From Nocardia flavorosea NBRC 108225 (GTDB lineage: Bacteria > Actinomycetota > Actinomycetes > Mycobacteriales > Mycobacteriaceae): a stretch of DNA of 64,000 nucleotides. A program made the translations under genes and the position numbers. Of this stretch, positions 33,075 through 43,772 are shown piece after piece. The notes under the pieces were generated by a model. The model was not told the DNA's origin. It did not search any database and saw nothing but the letters and a program-made list of their open reading frames with translations. Within the stretch, counting starts at the first letter, position 1. Each line of letters opens with the position of its first letter. The stretch covers positions 1-64,000 of the forward strand of contig NZ_BDCG01000002.1 in assembly GCF_001613385.1 (NCBI RefSeq), written 5' to 3'.

Positions 33075-34280
33075 GTGAAAGCACCGCAGCAGCAACTCGA
33101 TCCCGAATTGTTCGATCCGGAACCCGAGCCGGCGGACGTCCGCTACACCGTGATCTCGGTCGACGATCATGTGGTCGAACCGCCGCACCTGTTCGACACC
33201 TGGATGCCGGCTGCGTTGCGGGAGCGCGGTCCACAGATCCGGGAGACCGCGGAAGGCGCGCAGATCTGGGAGTTCGAAGGGAAGACCTATTCCCAGGTGG
33301 GCATGAACGCGGTGGCGGGGCGGCGCTCGGAATCGGTGAAGTACGAGCCGTTCCGCTTCGAGCAGATGCGCCCCGGCTGCTACGACATCGATGCCCGGGT
33401 CAAGGATATGGATCTCGGCGGAATCTGGGCGATGCTCAATTTCCCGTCCCAGATCACCGGTTTCTGCGGCCGGGTGTTCGCCTTCGCCGCCGACCGCGAA
33501 GTCGGCAAGGCGGCGGTGCGGGCCTGGAACGACTGGCTCTACAACGAGTGGTATCTGGCCTATCCGTCACGCGTGATCCCCGGCGGTATCACCTACCTGG
33601 GCGATCCAATGGAGGCCGTCGCCGAGATCGAGCGCAATGCCGCCCGTGGATTCACCTCGGTCACCCTCCCCGAACGACCCCATGCGATCGGGCTGCCGTC
33701 GCTGTGGGAGCGCGAATACTGGGATCCGATCATCCGGGCCTGTGTCGAAACGGAGACGGTGATCTCCTTGCATGTGGGCAGTTCGGGAATGTACTCCTAC
33801 CCGCAGGGCGCGCCCGGCCTCCAACTGGGCGCCACGATGTTCGGCCAGCTCTCGCTCGGGGCATGTAGCGAATGGTTGTGGTCGGGATATCCGAAGGACA
33901 ATCCGACGCTGAAAATCGCGATGAGCGAAGGTGGTATCGGCTGGGTGCCGATGCTGATCGACCGGTTGAACAACATCATCGATCGTTCCGGCTACGGCCT
34001 GGGCTGGGACGAGCGCCCGGCCGATATCCTGCGCCGCAACTTCTGGTTCTGCACGCTCGACGATCCGTCCACGATCGCCCTGCGCGAGGTGATCGGTGTC
34101 GACCACATCATGCTCGAAACCGACTACCCGCACGGTGACGGCACATGGCCACATACCCAGGACGTGATCGGACAGTACTGGGCCGGGATCCCGGCGCCCG
34201 AGCTCCGCAAGATGTGTAGCGAGAACGCGGCACAGCTCTACCGCCATCCGCTGCCCGATATCGTGCTGCCGCGGGACTGA
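33075..34280 (+). CDS. Amidohydrolase-2 (ACMSD-type) family protein C
   Basis: A 401-residue TIM-barrel protein with the family start ISVDDHVVEPPHLFDTWMP, a barrel His in ISLHVGSSGM, KIAMSEGGIGWVPMLIDRL and the catalytic Asp segment MLETDYPHGDGTWPHT. It is the third member of this family in 7 kb and diverged from the pair at 27075/28310. GTG 33075 is chosen because GGAGGAG lies 6 nt upstream; the frame is open a little further. It is followed after 10 nt by a class II aldolase, so the two probably act in sequence. Decarboxylation or hydrolysis of a CoA-derived ring-cleavage product is possible. Confidence 0.85.
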   Translation: MKAPQQQLDPELFDPEPEPADVRYTVISVDDHVVEPPHLFDTWMPAALRERGPQIRETAEGAQIWEFEGKTYSQVGMNAVAGRRSESVKYEPFRFEQMRPGCYDIDARVKDMDLGGIWAMLNFPSQITGFCGRVFAFAADREVGKAAVRAWNDWLYNEWYLAYPSRVIPGGITYLGDPMEAVAEIERNAARGFTSVTLPERPHAIGLPSLWEREYWDPIIRACVETETVISLHVGSSGMYSYPQGAPGLQLGATMFGQLSLGACSEWLWSGYPKDNPTLKIAMSEGGIGWVPMLIDRLNNIIDRSGYGLGWDERPADILRRNFWFCTLDDPSTIALREVIGVDHIMLETDYPHGDGTWPHTQDVIGQYWAGIPAPELRKMCSENAAQLYRHPLPDIVLPRD

Positions 34281-34290
34281 GGAGGTCCGG

Positions 34291-35046
34291 ATGGTTTTCC
34301 GGCCGAGCGCCGACCGGCTCGTTCCCGAGCTCACACCGGCCGAGGAGATAGTGCTGCTGGCGCGCGCCCTGTGGCGCGAGGGTTATCGCGACCACCTGGC
34401 CGGCCATATCACCCGCAATATGGGTGACGGCACGCTGCTGTGCAATCCGTGGCTGCTGACCTGGGAGGAGTTCGGCCCCGGCGACGTTCTCCGTATCGGC
34501 CTCGACGGGACCTTGCTCGAAGGGGACTGGCCGGTGCCGCTGGGTATTCCCTTGCATCTCGCTCTGCATCACGCGCGCCCGGATGTGCAGTTCGCGGTGC
34601 ACAACCACTCCGAATTCGGGACCGTCTGGGGCGATCTCGCGGAAGTGCCCCCGGCCTACGATCAGAGCTCGAGCCTCGGCGGCGGAGAGCTGGTACTGGT
34701 CGACGAATACGCGGGTGCCGTGAACAGCGCGCAGGCCGCGACCGCGGCGATCTCGGCGGTGGGCGATGCCGATCTCGCGCTGCTGGGCGGGCACGGTGTC
34801 CTGGTGATCGGTAGTACCGCGCGGGCGGTGTTCTTGCGGGCGGTCGCGCTGGAGCAGCGAGCGAAGAACGCGTGGATGGTGCGGGCGGCGCGCGGGCCGG
34901 AGAAGTCCGCACTGCCCGATTGGTGGATCGACCGGCAACGCCGCAGTGACGGGAACGGGTTCCACGGATTCTGGGAGGCCGCGGTCCGGGCGGAACTGCG
35001 TGAGGACCCGGAGCTGGAACAGCAGATTCTGTCGTTACAGGAGTAA
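34291..35046 (+). CDS. Class II aldolase/adducin-family protein
   Basis: A 251-residue protein of the fuculose-phosphate-aldolase/adducin fold. It has the glycine-rich start AGHITRNMGDGTLLCNPWL, the Zn-binding pair HNHSEFG (about residue 107) and a third His region LGGHGVLVIGSTARAVF. It would catalyse metal-dependent retro-aldol or decarboxylation chemistry on a small hydroxyacid. AGGAGGTCC lies just upstream of ATG 34291. It is encoded with amidohydrolase C and ends about 60 nt before the operator upstream of the thiolase operon. Confidence 0.82.
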   Translation: MVFRPSADRLVPELTPAEEIVLLARALWREGYRDHLAGHITRNMGDGTLLCNPWLLTWEEFGPGDVLRIGLDGTLLEGDWPVPLGIPLHLALHHARPDVQFAVHNHSEFGTVWGDLAEVPPAYDQSSSLGGGELVLVDEYAGAVNSAQAATAAISAVGDADLALLGGHGVLVIGSTARAVFLRAVALEQRAKNAWMVRAARGPEKSALPDWWIDRQRRSDGNGFHGFWEAAVRAELREDPELEQQILSLQE

Positions 35047-36348
<1,302 letters not shown>

Positions 36349-36352
36349 CGCC

Positions 36353-37171
36353 ATGCACCTCACCGGGTTCGACGGCAAGGTCGCCGTGGTCACCGGCGCC
36401 GGCCGGAAGCGATCCATCGGCCGGGAGACCGCGCTGGCGCTGGCCCGCGCCGGATGCGATGTGGTCGTCACCGGCACCGGACGCACTCCGGACCGGTACA
36501 CCGAGGAGGAACGCGCCGGCGGCTGGCGCGATATCGACTCGGTCGCCGACGAGATCCGCGCACTGGGGTGCCGCGCTGCCGCCGTGGTCTGCGATATCGC
36601 CGACGAACAGGCAGTGGACACACTGGTTCGTCAGGTGCAGGACGAATACGGCCGCGTGGATATCGTCGTGAACAATGCCGCCGCCGCGCGTGCCGGGGAC
36701 CGGGTTCCGGTGCTCGACCTTCCTACCGAGGCATGGGATGCGGTGATGCGGGTCAACCTGCGCGGCACCTTCCTGGTGAGTCGTGCGTCCGCCCGCGCCA
36801 TGGTCGAGCAGGGTGCGGGCGGCAGTATCGTCAATATTTCGTCGATCGCCGGGAAACTCGGAGGCGCGAACACCGCCGCCTACGCCGCGTCCAAGGCCGG
36901 TGTGCAGGCGTTGACCTCGTCGATGGCGAAAGAGCTGGGTCCCGCCGGGATCCGGGTGAACGCGGTCTGCCCCGGGGTGACCGGGACCAGCCGCCTCGAC
37001 GACCTGTCGGCGGAAGCGTGGCAGCGCTATGTCGAAGCGAATCTGCCGCTGCGGCGGGCCGGGGACGCGCGTGAAGTCGCCTGGGCGGTGGTATTTCTCG
37101 CCAGCGAACAAGCCGGCTGGGTCACCGGCCAATCCTGGAATATCGACGGTGGTCAGTTGACCGTTCGCTGA
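36353..37171 (+). CDS. Short-chain dehydrogenase (hydroxyacyl-CoA/steroid type)
   Basis: A 272-residue classical SDR. It has the cofactor loop TGAGRKRSIG, the NAA variant VNNAAAARAG, the catalytic Ser in IVNISSIAG and the Tyr-Lys pair in AAYAASKAG, ending WVTGQSWNIDGGQLTV. It lies 4 nt after the thiolase and is the natural candidate for the hydroxyacyl-CoA dehydrogenase step that makes the thiolase substrate, though a ring-alcohol role cannot be excluded. The coordinated operon and KstR2-type operator support a beta-oxidation function. Confidence 0.83.
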   Translation: MHLTGFDGKVAVVTGAGRKRSIGRETALALARAGCDVVVTGTGRTPDRYTEEERAGGWRDIDSVADEIRALGCRAAAVVCDIADEQAVDTLVRQVQDEYGRVDIVVNNAAAARAGDRVPVLDLPTEAWDAVMRVNLRGTFLVSRASARAMVEQGAGGSIVNISSIAGKLGGANTAAYAASKAGVQALTSSMAKELGPAGIRVNAVCPGVTGTSRLDDLSAEAWQRYVEANLPLRRAGDAREVAWAVVFLASEQAGWVTGQSWNIDGGQLTVR

Positions 37172-37232
37172 CCGATCCGCCGTAGTACGTTCACCGCCCC
37201 GCGTGCGGTTTCCGAGGAAAGGGATCTTGCCC

Positions 37233-38888
37233 ATGTCCGATCGATCGACACCAGACCCCCGCGCGGCCGTCATTGCCCGCCTCACCGCACCCGGCGCAGA
37301 CCTCGAAATCGGCCAGGAGCCGGTCCGGGGAATTCCGATGCCGGTGTTCCGGAACCGCAAGCGCGCCCTGCCGCAGCTGCTGATCGAATCGGCCCGCTAC
37401 GGCGACAGCGAATATCTCATCTGTGGTGAAACCCGTTGGAGCTTCGCCGAACATCTGGACCGCGTGGCATCCCTGAGCGAGGCCCTGCGCACCACCTACG
37501 GGATAGGCAAGGGCGACCGGGTGGCGATCCTCGCCGCCAACTGCGCCGAATGGATCCTCGCATTCTGGGCGACGACTTCGCTCGGCGCCATCACCGTCGG
37601 AATGAATTCGATGTGGTCGTCACGCGAAATCGCCTACGGGATCGAGCATTGCACCCCGAAGCTCGTCGTCGCCGACGAGGCCCGCCGGGCCCTGCTGGGC
37701 GAGGTCGAAGCTCCTGCCCTCTCGGTCGAGGCGGATATTCCGCGGCTGGCCACGGCCGCGCCCGGTACGCCGCTACCCGGCACCGAGATCGACGAGGACG
37801 ATCCGGCGGTCATCCTCTACACCAGCGGCACCACCGGCCGCCCCAAGGGCGCCGTGCATTCGCATCGGAACATGATCGCCGCGGTCGACTTCTACCGGTA
37901 CAACGATGCCGTCGCCACCGAAATGGGCAGCCCCCCGGGCGCCCGGCGGTTCCTGCTCGCCACGCCGCTGTTCCATATCGCGGCGTTGCACAATCTCGCC
38001 GTCCCGCGGCTCGCCTTCGGCGATACCGCGGTGATCCACACCGGCCGCTTCGATATCGACCGGGTGCTGCGGCTCGTCGCCACCGAACGCGTCACGAACT
38101 GGGGTGCGGTGCCGACCATGTTGCACCGGCTGCTGGAACACGGCGACCTGTCGGGCTACGACCTGTCGTCGCTGCGGACGATCTCGGTGAACAGCGCGCC
38201 CTCGTCCGCGTCGTTCAAAGAACGGCTCCGGACCGTACTCCCGGTCGCCGCGAAGTCGCTGGGAACCAGTTACGGGCTCACCGAATCCTCCACGGCAGCG
38301 ACCTTCGCGACCGCCGCCGACCTGCAGGCCCGCCCCGAAACCGTCGGCACCCCGGTGCCGACGATGAGTGTGCAGATCCGCGACGAACACGGCGCGCCGG
38401 TGCCCGACGGGACCGAAGGCGAGATCTGCCTGCGCGGCCCGCTGGTGATGCTCGGCTATTGGAACAACCCGGAGGCCACCGCAGCCACGATCGCCGCCGA
38501 CGGCTGGATGCACACCGGCGATCTGGGCACGATGAACGACGGATACCTCTGGGTGAGCAGCCGCCGATCCGATCTCATCCTGCGCGGCGGCGAGAACGTG
38601 TATCCGATCGAGGTCGAGAACGCGTTGAGCGAACACCCCGCGGTACGGGAATGCGCGGTGCTCGGCGTCGCGCACGCGGACCTCGGTCAGGAAGTGTGCG
38701 CGGTGGTGGTCACGGGCGACGCGGAGGCGGTGGATGCCGCTGAACTGGGCGCGTTCGTCGCCGAGCGGATCGCACGCTACAAGGTGCCCACGCGGTGGGA
38801 GATCACGACCGAACCGCTGCCCCGCAACGCCACCGGCAAGGTCAAGCGACTCGACGTGATCCAGGCATACGCGGGGGGCGGCGACTGA
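37233..38888 (+). CDS. Acyl-CoA synthetase (FadD-type)
   Basis: A 551-residue adenylate-forming CoA ligase. The P-loop is YTSGTTGRPKGA (about residue 205), the A5 motif is TSYGLTESS, the A8 hinge is RRSDLILRGGENVYPIEVE and the C-terminal lysine is in PRNATGKVKR. It activates a carboxylate as acyl-AMP and then CoA ester, feeding the dehydrogenases and thiolase. ATG 37233 follows GAGGAAAGGG. It is last in the operon 35200-38888 and is followed by a bidirectional hairpin. A steroid, bile-acid or terpenoid acid is plausible from context, not proven. Confidence 0.85.
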   Translation: MSDRSTPDPRAAVIARLTAPGADLEIGQEPVRGIPMPVFRNRKRALPQLLIESARYGDSEYLICGETRWSFAEHLDRVASLSEALRTTYGIGKGDRVAILAANCAEWILAFWATTSLGAITVGMNSMWSSREIAYGIEHCTPKLVVADEARRALLGEVEAPALSVEADIPRLATAAPGTPLPGTEIDEDDPAVILYTSGTTGRPKGAVHSHRNMIAAVDFYRYNDAVATEMGSPPGARRFLLATPLFHIAALHNLAVPRLAFGDTAVIHTGRFDIDRVLRLVATERVTNWGAVPTMLHRLLEHGDLSGYDLSSLRTISVNSAPSSASFKERLRTVLPVAAKSLGTSYGLTESSTAATFATAADLQARPETVGTPVPTMSVQIRDEHGAPVPDGTEGEICLRGPLVMLGYWNNPEATAATIAADGWMHTGDLGTMNDGYLWVSSRRSDLILRGGENVYPIEVENALSEHPAVRECAVLGVAHADLGQEVCAVVVTGDAEAVDAAELGAFVAERIARYKVPTRWEITTEPLPRNATGKVKRLDVIQAYAGGGD

Positions 38889-38938
38889 ACGAAAACGCGC
38901 ACGGCCGAGGCGGCGTATCGGCTTCTCGCGCGCAGCAC

Positions 38939-38984
38939 GACCCGAGTGCGGACGGCTACGGTCCGGGCCGCCTGCACTCGGGTC
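38939..38984. terminator. 11-bp hairpin between convergent operons
   Basis: GACCCGAGTGC and GCACTCGGGTC flank a 24-nt loop, and a further 5-bp pairing (GCACG/CGTGC, with a 2-nt bulge) extends the base. It separates the FadD-type gene from the convergent SnoaL-like gene. Confidence 0.75.
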
Positions 38985-38998
38985 CACGTGCTCCGCAC

Positions 38999-39517
38999 TC
39001 AGTGAGGCGCAGAGCCCTCGCCCATCCGTGCGCGCAGCAGGTTCAGCGGATCCGACGTATCGCGGCGGCCGCGGGGGCCGCGACCTTCGGGAGCGATGAG
39101 CCGGCCGGCATCGGAGCGGGTCCATTCGCGGACCGCCCACCGTTCGGCGATGGCCCATCTGCCGTCGCGCAACTCCATTAGGTCGACATAGCGGCAGCCG
39201 CTCGTGAAATCGTCCCGCCCGGGCGCGCCCCAATGGGCCGCCGTGGAATACGATTCGCTGATCGCGAGGTTGCCGTGCAGTTCCACCAAGTGGTTGCCGA
39301 TGTGATGCATGGTGCCGCCGAGCGCACGTAGTTTCGGGCGCACCCATTCGATGAACTCGTCCACCGTGCCGTCGAATCCGGTGTGGTGGTCGATGCCGTC
39401 GCGATGGTATGCGCCGCGCACCAAATCGAAGTCGAGCCGGTCGATACCGCGGCAATAGCGCAGCACCACCTCATAGATGGCCTGTTTGTGCAGTAGTTCC
39501 TGCAATGCGTCGGTCAC
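38999..39517 (-). CDS. SnoaL-like (NTF2-fold) protein
   Basis: A 172-residue single-domain protein of the NTF2 cone fold. It has the family start LLHKQAIYEVVLRYCRGIDRLDFDLVRGAY, then HHIGNHLVELHGNLAISESY and YVDLMELRDGRWAIAERWAVREW. Relatives are hydrolases, isomerases (ketosteroid isomerase type) or dehydratases. The last 30 residues are Arg-rich. GTG start with GGAGTACC upstream. It is downstream of and co-oriented with the LLM gene (16 nt gap), so they form a two-gene operon. An isomerase or hydratase role in the pathway is possible. Confidence 0.8.
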   Translation of the reverse strand: MTDALQELLHKQAIYEVVLRYCRGIDRLDFDLVRGAYHRDGIDHHTGFDGTVDEFIEWVRPKLRALGGTMHHIGNHLVELHGNLAISESYSTAAHWGAPGRDDFTSGCRYVDLMELRDGRWAIAERWAVREWTRSDAGRLIAPEGRGPRGRRDTSDPLNLLRARMGEGSAPH

Positions 39518-39533
39518 CGAGGTACTCCTTCTG

Positions 39534-40430
39534 TCAGTCGTGCCCGAGCCCGATCATCCAGTCGAGAAGTTCGGGCAGCCGATCGGCTTCCCTGCCGAAC
39601 GCGGTCGGTCGGAAGACGACGGCCGTGGCCCCGTGACGCCGGAACTGCTGTGCGGCCCGCGCGGTGGCGTCCAGATCGACGCTGCCGTCCGAGCGACGCA
39701 CCGGCGTGAGGGACACCTGGATACGGAGCGTGCCGGGATCGCGGCCCTGTGCGGCGAACCTGTCACGCAGCAGTGCGACACTGCCGGTGAACCCGGGCAG
39801 GTCGGTGGGGTTGACCGACCAGCCGTCGGCGACGCGGGCGATACGGTCGAAGTTACGGGGGCTCGGACCGAGACCGAACAGGATCGGAATCCGGTCCTGC
39901 ACCGGGAACGGCAGGCTGTGGAAGTTCTCGAAAGCGAAATCCCGTCCGGTGAACTGCGCCGGCGCCCGGGTCCACAGTTCCCGGCAGGCGCGCACGGTGT
40001 CCTCCATCCGCCCGAACCGGGCGTCGAACGGCATACCGGTGGCGGTGTACTCCGCTTCCTGCCAGCCCACACCGAAACCCATGGTGACCCGTCCGCGGGA
40101 GAGGCGGTCGAGGGTCGCGATCTGTTTGGCGAGCAGGGCGGCGGGCCGGACGGTGGCGATCAGCACCGATACGCCCAGCTGTGCGCGTTCGGTGACGGCG
40201 GCGACGGCCGACAGCAGGGAGATCGGTTCGTACCACGGGTGGTCGAGCGGGAACGGGAAGTTGTTGTCCCGCATGCGTTGTGCGTGGGCGTCCGCGGCGA
40301 AACCGAGATGGTCGCCGGTGGAGATCAGATCGATTCCGCGTCGATCCGCTTCGGCCGCCAGATCGGGGACAGCACTGATATCGCCGCCGAACAGCGCTTC
40401 GGCGCCGAGAATGTTGAGCCCGATTTCCAT
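39534..40430 (-). CDS. LLM-class F420-dependent oxidoreductase
   Basis: A 298-residue luciferase-like barrel protein with LISTGDHLGFAADAHAQRM, RGRVTMGFGVGWQEAEYTATG and IPILFGLGPSPRNFDRIARVADGW, typical of F420-dependent LLM enzymes. It begins MEIGLNILGAEALFGGD and is co-transcribed with the NTF2-fold protein behind it. It is divergent from the igr-like operon (start 40568) across 137 bp. It probably performs a hydride-transfer or oxygenation step in the island; the substrate is unknown. Confidence 0.82.
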   Translation of the reverse strand: MEIGLNILGAEALFGGDISAVPDLAAEADRRGIDLISTGDHLGFAADAHAQRMRDNNFPFPLDHPWYEPISLLSAVAAVTERAQLGVSVLIATVRPAALLAKQIATLDRLSRGRVTMGFGVGWQEAEYTATGMPFDARFGRMEDTVRACRELWTRAPAQFTGRDFAFENFHSLPFPVQDRIPILFGLGPSPRNFDRIARVADGWSVNPTDLPGFTGSVALLRDRFAAQGRDPGTLRIQVSLTPVRRSDGSVDLDATARAAQQFRRHGATAVVFRPTAFGREADRLPELLDWMIGLGHD

Positions 40431-40567
40431 GGCCTCATCTCAGCCCGGCCGGACACGGAAGGGAACCGGTCTTTCCGTTGGGTGAGACCTCGGCAGACCC
40501 GCAACCGGTTCGCGGATTAGCGTCCGGACCACGTCGCGACAGCCGTGCACGGCATAGGAGAACCACG

Positions 40568-41734
40568 ATGGATTTGCGGGAGTCACCCGAGCACCAGGAG
40601 CTCAGGCGGGAATTGCGTGCCTATTTCGCGAAGCTGCTGCCCGAGGACGAACGCCGCGCTGCCGGTGAACAGGGTGTAGGCGGCGACCGGTTCCGCGAGA
40701 TCGTCGGGATGCTCGGCGCGGACGGCTGGCTGGGCATCGGCTGGCCGGTGGAGTTCGGTGGTCAGGGCCGCTCCATCGAGGAGCAGTTCGTCTTCTTCGA
40801 CGAGGTCCAGCGTGCCGGGCTGCCCTTCCCGTTCGTCACCGTCAACACGGTGGGCCCGACCCTGCAGAAATACGGCACCGAGGAACAGAAGGCGAAGTAT
40901 CTGCCCGGAATCCTGGCCGGCGATATCGTCTTCGCCATCGGCTACACCGAACCCGGTGCCGGTACCGATCTGGCGTCGCTGGAAACCCGCGCCGTGCGTG
41001 ACGGCGACGACTGGGTGGTGGACGGCAACAAGATCTTCACCTCCGGCGCGAATACCGCCGACTACGTCTGGCTGGCGTGTCGCACCGATCCGGAAGCCCC
41101 GAAACACCGAGGCATCTCGATTCTCATCGTGCCGACCGACGCACCCGGATTCTCCTGGTCACCGATCCATACCGTCGGCGGTCTGACCGTCACCTCCACC
41201 TACTACTCCGGTATCCGCGTCGGCGCAGACGCCGTGGTGGGTGAGCCGAACGGCGGATGGCGGCTGATCACCGCGCAGCTCAACCACGAACGTATCGGGC
41301 TGGCCGCACTGGGTGGGCGTACCGAAGGCCTGTGGCATCAGGTCCTGGACTGGGCCCGCGATACGGGTGCCATCGACATACCGTGGGTGCGGCAGGAATT
41401 CGCGCGTACCCACGCGAAGCTGGTGGCGATGCGGTTGATGAACTGGAAGATGACCGCCGCCGTCGCAGCCGACACCCTCTCCGGTGCGGACGCGGGGGCC
41501 ACGAAGGTGTTCGGCACCGAAACCCATATCGACGTCTACCGGACACTGCTCGGCATCCTCGGCGCCGCCGGCCGGATCCGCCCCGGAAGCCCGGGCGCCG
41601 TACTGGCCGGGCAGATCGAGCAGATCTCCCGGCAAGGGGTGGTCAACACCTTCGGCGGCGGGGTCAACGAGGTGCTGCGCGATATGGTCGCCACCCTGGG
41701 ATTGGGGACCGTCAAGGCGGGCCGCGGCCGATGA
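40568..41734 (+). CDS. chsE2: ChsE2/FadE29-like acyl-CoA dehydrogenase subunit
   Basis: A 388-residue acyl-CoA dehydrogenase close to FadE29 of the M. tuberculosis igr operon: MGADGWLGIGWP-type start region, VGPTLQKYGTEEQKAKYLPGIL, AIGYTEPGAGTDLASLETRAVRDGDDWVV, WLACRTDPEAPKHRGISILIV and NTFGGGVNEVLRDMVA. FadE29 pairs with FadE28 as an alpha2beta2 enzyme that desaturates the propionyl side chain of a steroid CoA ester. ATG 40568 has AGGAG 7 nt upstream. It is the first gene of a five-gene overlapping operon. An equivalent FadE28-type partner lies at 42666. Confidence 0.9.
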   Translation: MDLRESPEHQELRRELRAYFAKLLPEDERRAAGEQGVGGDRFREIVGMLGADGWLGIGWPVEFGGQGRSIEEQFVFFDEVQRAGLPFPFVTVNTVGPTLQKYGTEEQKAKYLPGILAGDIVFAIGYTEPGAGTDLASLETRAVRDGDDWVVDGNKIFTSGANTADYVWLACRTDPEAPKHRGISILIVPTDAPGFSWSPIHTVGGLTVTSTYYSGIRVGADAVVGEPNGGWRLITAQLNHERIGLAALGGRTEGLWHQVLDWARDTGAIDIPWVRQEFARTHAKLVAMRLMNWKMTAAVAADTLSGADAGATKVFGTETHIDVYRTLLGILGAAGRIRPGSPGAVLAGQIEQISRQGVVNTFGGGVNEVLRDMVATLGLGTVKAGRGR

Positions 41735-42666
41735 ACGTACTCGACACCCTGAACACACTGGTCGGCCGCGAACTGCAACCCACCACCTGGGCGCCGGACC
41801 CGGTGAACACCGCCATGATCCGGCATTGGGTCGAAGCCATGGGCGATACCAACCCGATCTACCTCGACGACGACGCCGCCCGCGCCAGCGGCCGCGACGG
41901 TCTCATCGCACCACCCACGATGGTGCAGGCGTGGACGATGCGGGGATACGCGGCGACCGCCGCCGGCGGCAGTGTCTCCGAGGTCGCCACTCAGCTGCTG
42001 GACACCCTGGCCGGGGCCGGGTTCACCTCGGTGGTCGCCACCGACTCCGAACAGGAGTATTTCGCCGAGCTGCGTCCCGGCACCCGGATCAATGTCACGG
42101 AAGTGATCGAATCGATCTCCCCGGAGAAGAACACCGCGCTCGGGCCCGGGCATTTCGTGACAACCGTCAAAACGTACCGGGACGCCGACGGCACGGTCGT
42201 CGCCACTCAGCGGTGGCGGATCCTGCGGTTCCGGCCCGCGGCGAAGGAAACGCCCCGCGCGCTACGACCACGCCCGGCGATCAACCAGGACAATGCCTTC
42301 TGGTTCGCCGCGGCCGAGGACCATCGCCTGGTGATCCAGCGCTGCGTGTCCTGCGGGACACTGCGGCACCCGACCGGACCGATGTGCGGGCACTGCCGGT
42401 CACTGGACTGGGACACCGTCGACGCCTGCGGCCGCGGCATCGTCTACAGCTTCGTGGTCAACCACCATCCGCGGCTCGACGCCTTCGACTACCCGCTGAT
42501 CGTCGCGGTCGTCGAACTCGAGGAGGGCACCCGGCTCGTCGCGAACATGGTCGGTGCCGAACCCAGCGACATGCGGGTCGATATGCCGGTGGAACTGGAC
42601 TGGATCGACGCCGACCCGGAGCTGACGCTGCCCGCGTTCCGTCCGGTCATACGCGAGGAGAACTGA
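41731..42666 (+). CDS. chsH2: ChsH2-like MaoC hydratase subunit with DUF35 domain
   Basis: A 311-residue fusion. Residues about 10-165 are a MaoC-like hot-dog half (VNTAMIRHWVEAMGDTNPIYLDD, APPTMVQAWTMRG, RWRILRFRP); residues about 180-300 are a DUF35 OB-fold with a zinc ribbon (CVSCGTLRHPTGPMCGHC). This is the layout of ChsH2 (Rv3542c). With ChsH1 it hydrates the enoyl-CoA, and its DUF35 part activates the Ltp2 aldolase. Start and stop overlap both neighbours (ATGA, TGATG). The full zinc-ribbon Cys set is present. Confidence 0.9.
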   Translation: MNVLDTLNTLVGRELQPTTWAPDPVNTAMIRHWVEAMGDTNPIYLDDDAARASGRDGLIAPPTMVQAWTMRGYAATAAGGSVSEVATQLLDTLAGAGFTSVVATDSEQEYFAELRPGTRINVTEVIESISPEKNTALGPGHFVTTVKTYRDADGTVVATQRWRILRFRPAAKETPRALRPRPAINQDNAFWFAAAEDHRLVIQRCVSCGTLRHPTGPMCGHCRSLDWDTVDACGRGIVYSFVVNHHPRLDAFDYPLIVAVVELEEGTRLVANMVGAEPSDMRVDMPVELDWIDADPELTLPAFRPVIREEN

Positions 42667-43772
42667 TGGATTTCGCCTTCACCGAGGAGCAGACCGCGAT
42701 CCGCGACCTGGCCACCGATATCTTCACCGGCAAGTCGGGCCCGGAGCGGATCCGGGCCGTCGAAGCGTCCGCGGAACGGATCGACCGGGACCTGTGGCGC
42801 GAGCTCGCCCGCGCCGGATTGCTGGGGATCGCGCTCCCCGCCGAATCCGGCGGGGGCGGGCTCGGTTTCACCGAACTCTGTGTACTGCTCGAACAGCAGG
42901 GCCGCAGCGTGGCCCCCGTTCCGCTGTGGGAGACCGCGCTCGCTGCGGCCGCCATCGCCGAATTCGGCACCCCGGAGCAGCAGCGCAACTATGTGGCGCC
43001 GGCGGCGGCCGGCGAGCTGTTCCTCAGCGTCGGGCTGGAGGAGTTCGGCCCGGCCGACCCGGCGGCACCCGCGACGTCGGCGCACCGATCCAGCGCCGGA
43101 ACATGGGTCTTGACCGGCGCGAAAGCAGTGGTCCCGGTGGCGCATATCGCGACCCGGGTGGTCGTCTCGGCCACGACAACGACCGGCACCGGACTGTTCC
43201 TGGTCGACCCCACCGGCGCCGGCGTCCGGGCCGAGACCAACGAAACCACGACGCGCGCGCTCGCGGCGAACCTCACCTTCGACAACGCCCCGGCCGAACA
43301 CCTCGCCGACGGAGATTCCGTGCAGTGGCTGGTCTCCCGCGCCGAAATCGCACTGGCGGCACTACAGGCCGGCGTGGGTGCCGCCGCGACAGCGCAGGCG
43401 GTGACCTATCTCAACGAGCGTCGCCAGTTCGGGCGCCCACTGTCGACCTTCCAGGCCGTGAGTCATCAACTGGCCGACTGCTATATCGACCTCGAGGCGA
43501 TGCAGGTCACGCTGTGGCAGGCGGCATGGCTGCTCGGTAACGGCGACGACCCGGGCACAGCGGTGCTGGTGGCCAAATGGTGGGCCACCGACGGTGGGCA
43601 ACGCGTGGTACATCGCGTCCAGCATGTGCACGGCGGGATCGGGGTGGATATCGACTACCCCGTGCACCGGTACCTGCTGTGGGGTAAGCAGATCGCCGCA
43701 ACCCTCGGGGCCGCGAGCGCCGACCTCGCCCGCCTCGGCGACCTGCTCGCCCGCCCGGAGGTGGCGGTATGA
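42666..43772 (+). CDS. chsE1: ChsE1/FadE28-like acyl-CoA dehydrogenase subunit
   Basis: A 368-residue acyl-CoA dehydrogenase-fold subunit of the FadE28 kind. It starts MDFAFTEEQTAIRDLATDIF; the conserved C-terminal part is NERRQFGRPLSTFQAVSHQLADCYIDLEAM and HGGIGVDIDYPVHRYLL. The usual substrate-loop and base signatures are weaker than in ChsE2, as expected for heteromeric ChsE1-ChsE2 enzymes in which each FAD site is shared. It follows ChsH2 by overlap of one base and precedes ChsH1 by overlap of 4 nt. It is about 30 residues longer than FadE28. Confidence 0.87.
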   Translation: MDFAFTEEQTAIRDLATDIFTGKSGPERIRAVEASAERIDRDLWRELARAGLLGIALPAESGGGGLGFTELCVLLEQQGRSVAPVPLWETALAAAAIAEFGTPEQQRNYVAPAAAGELFLSVGLEEFGPADPAAPATSAHRSSAGTWVLTGAKAVVPVAHIATRVVVSATTTTGTGLFLVDPTGAGVRAETNETTTRALAANLTFDNAPAEHLADGDSVQWLVSRAEIALAALQAGVGAAATAQAVTYLNERRQFGRPLSTFQAVSHQLADCYIDLEAMQVTLWQAAWLLGNGDDPGTAVLVAKWWATDGGQRVVHRVQHVHGGIGVDIDYPVHRYLLWGKQIAATLGAASADLARLGDLLARPEVAV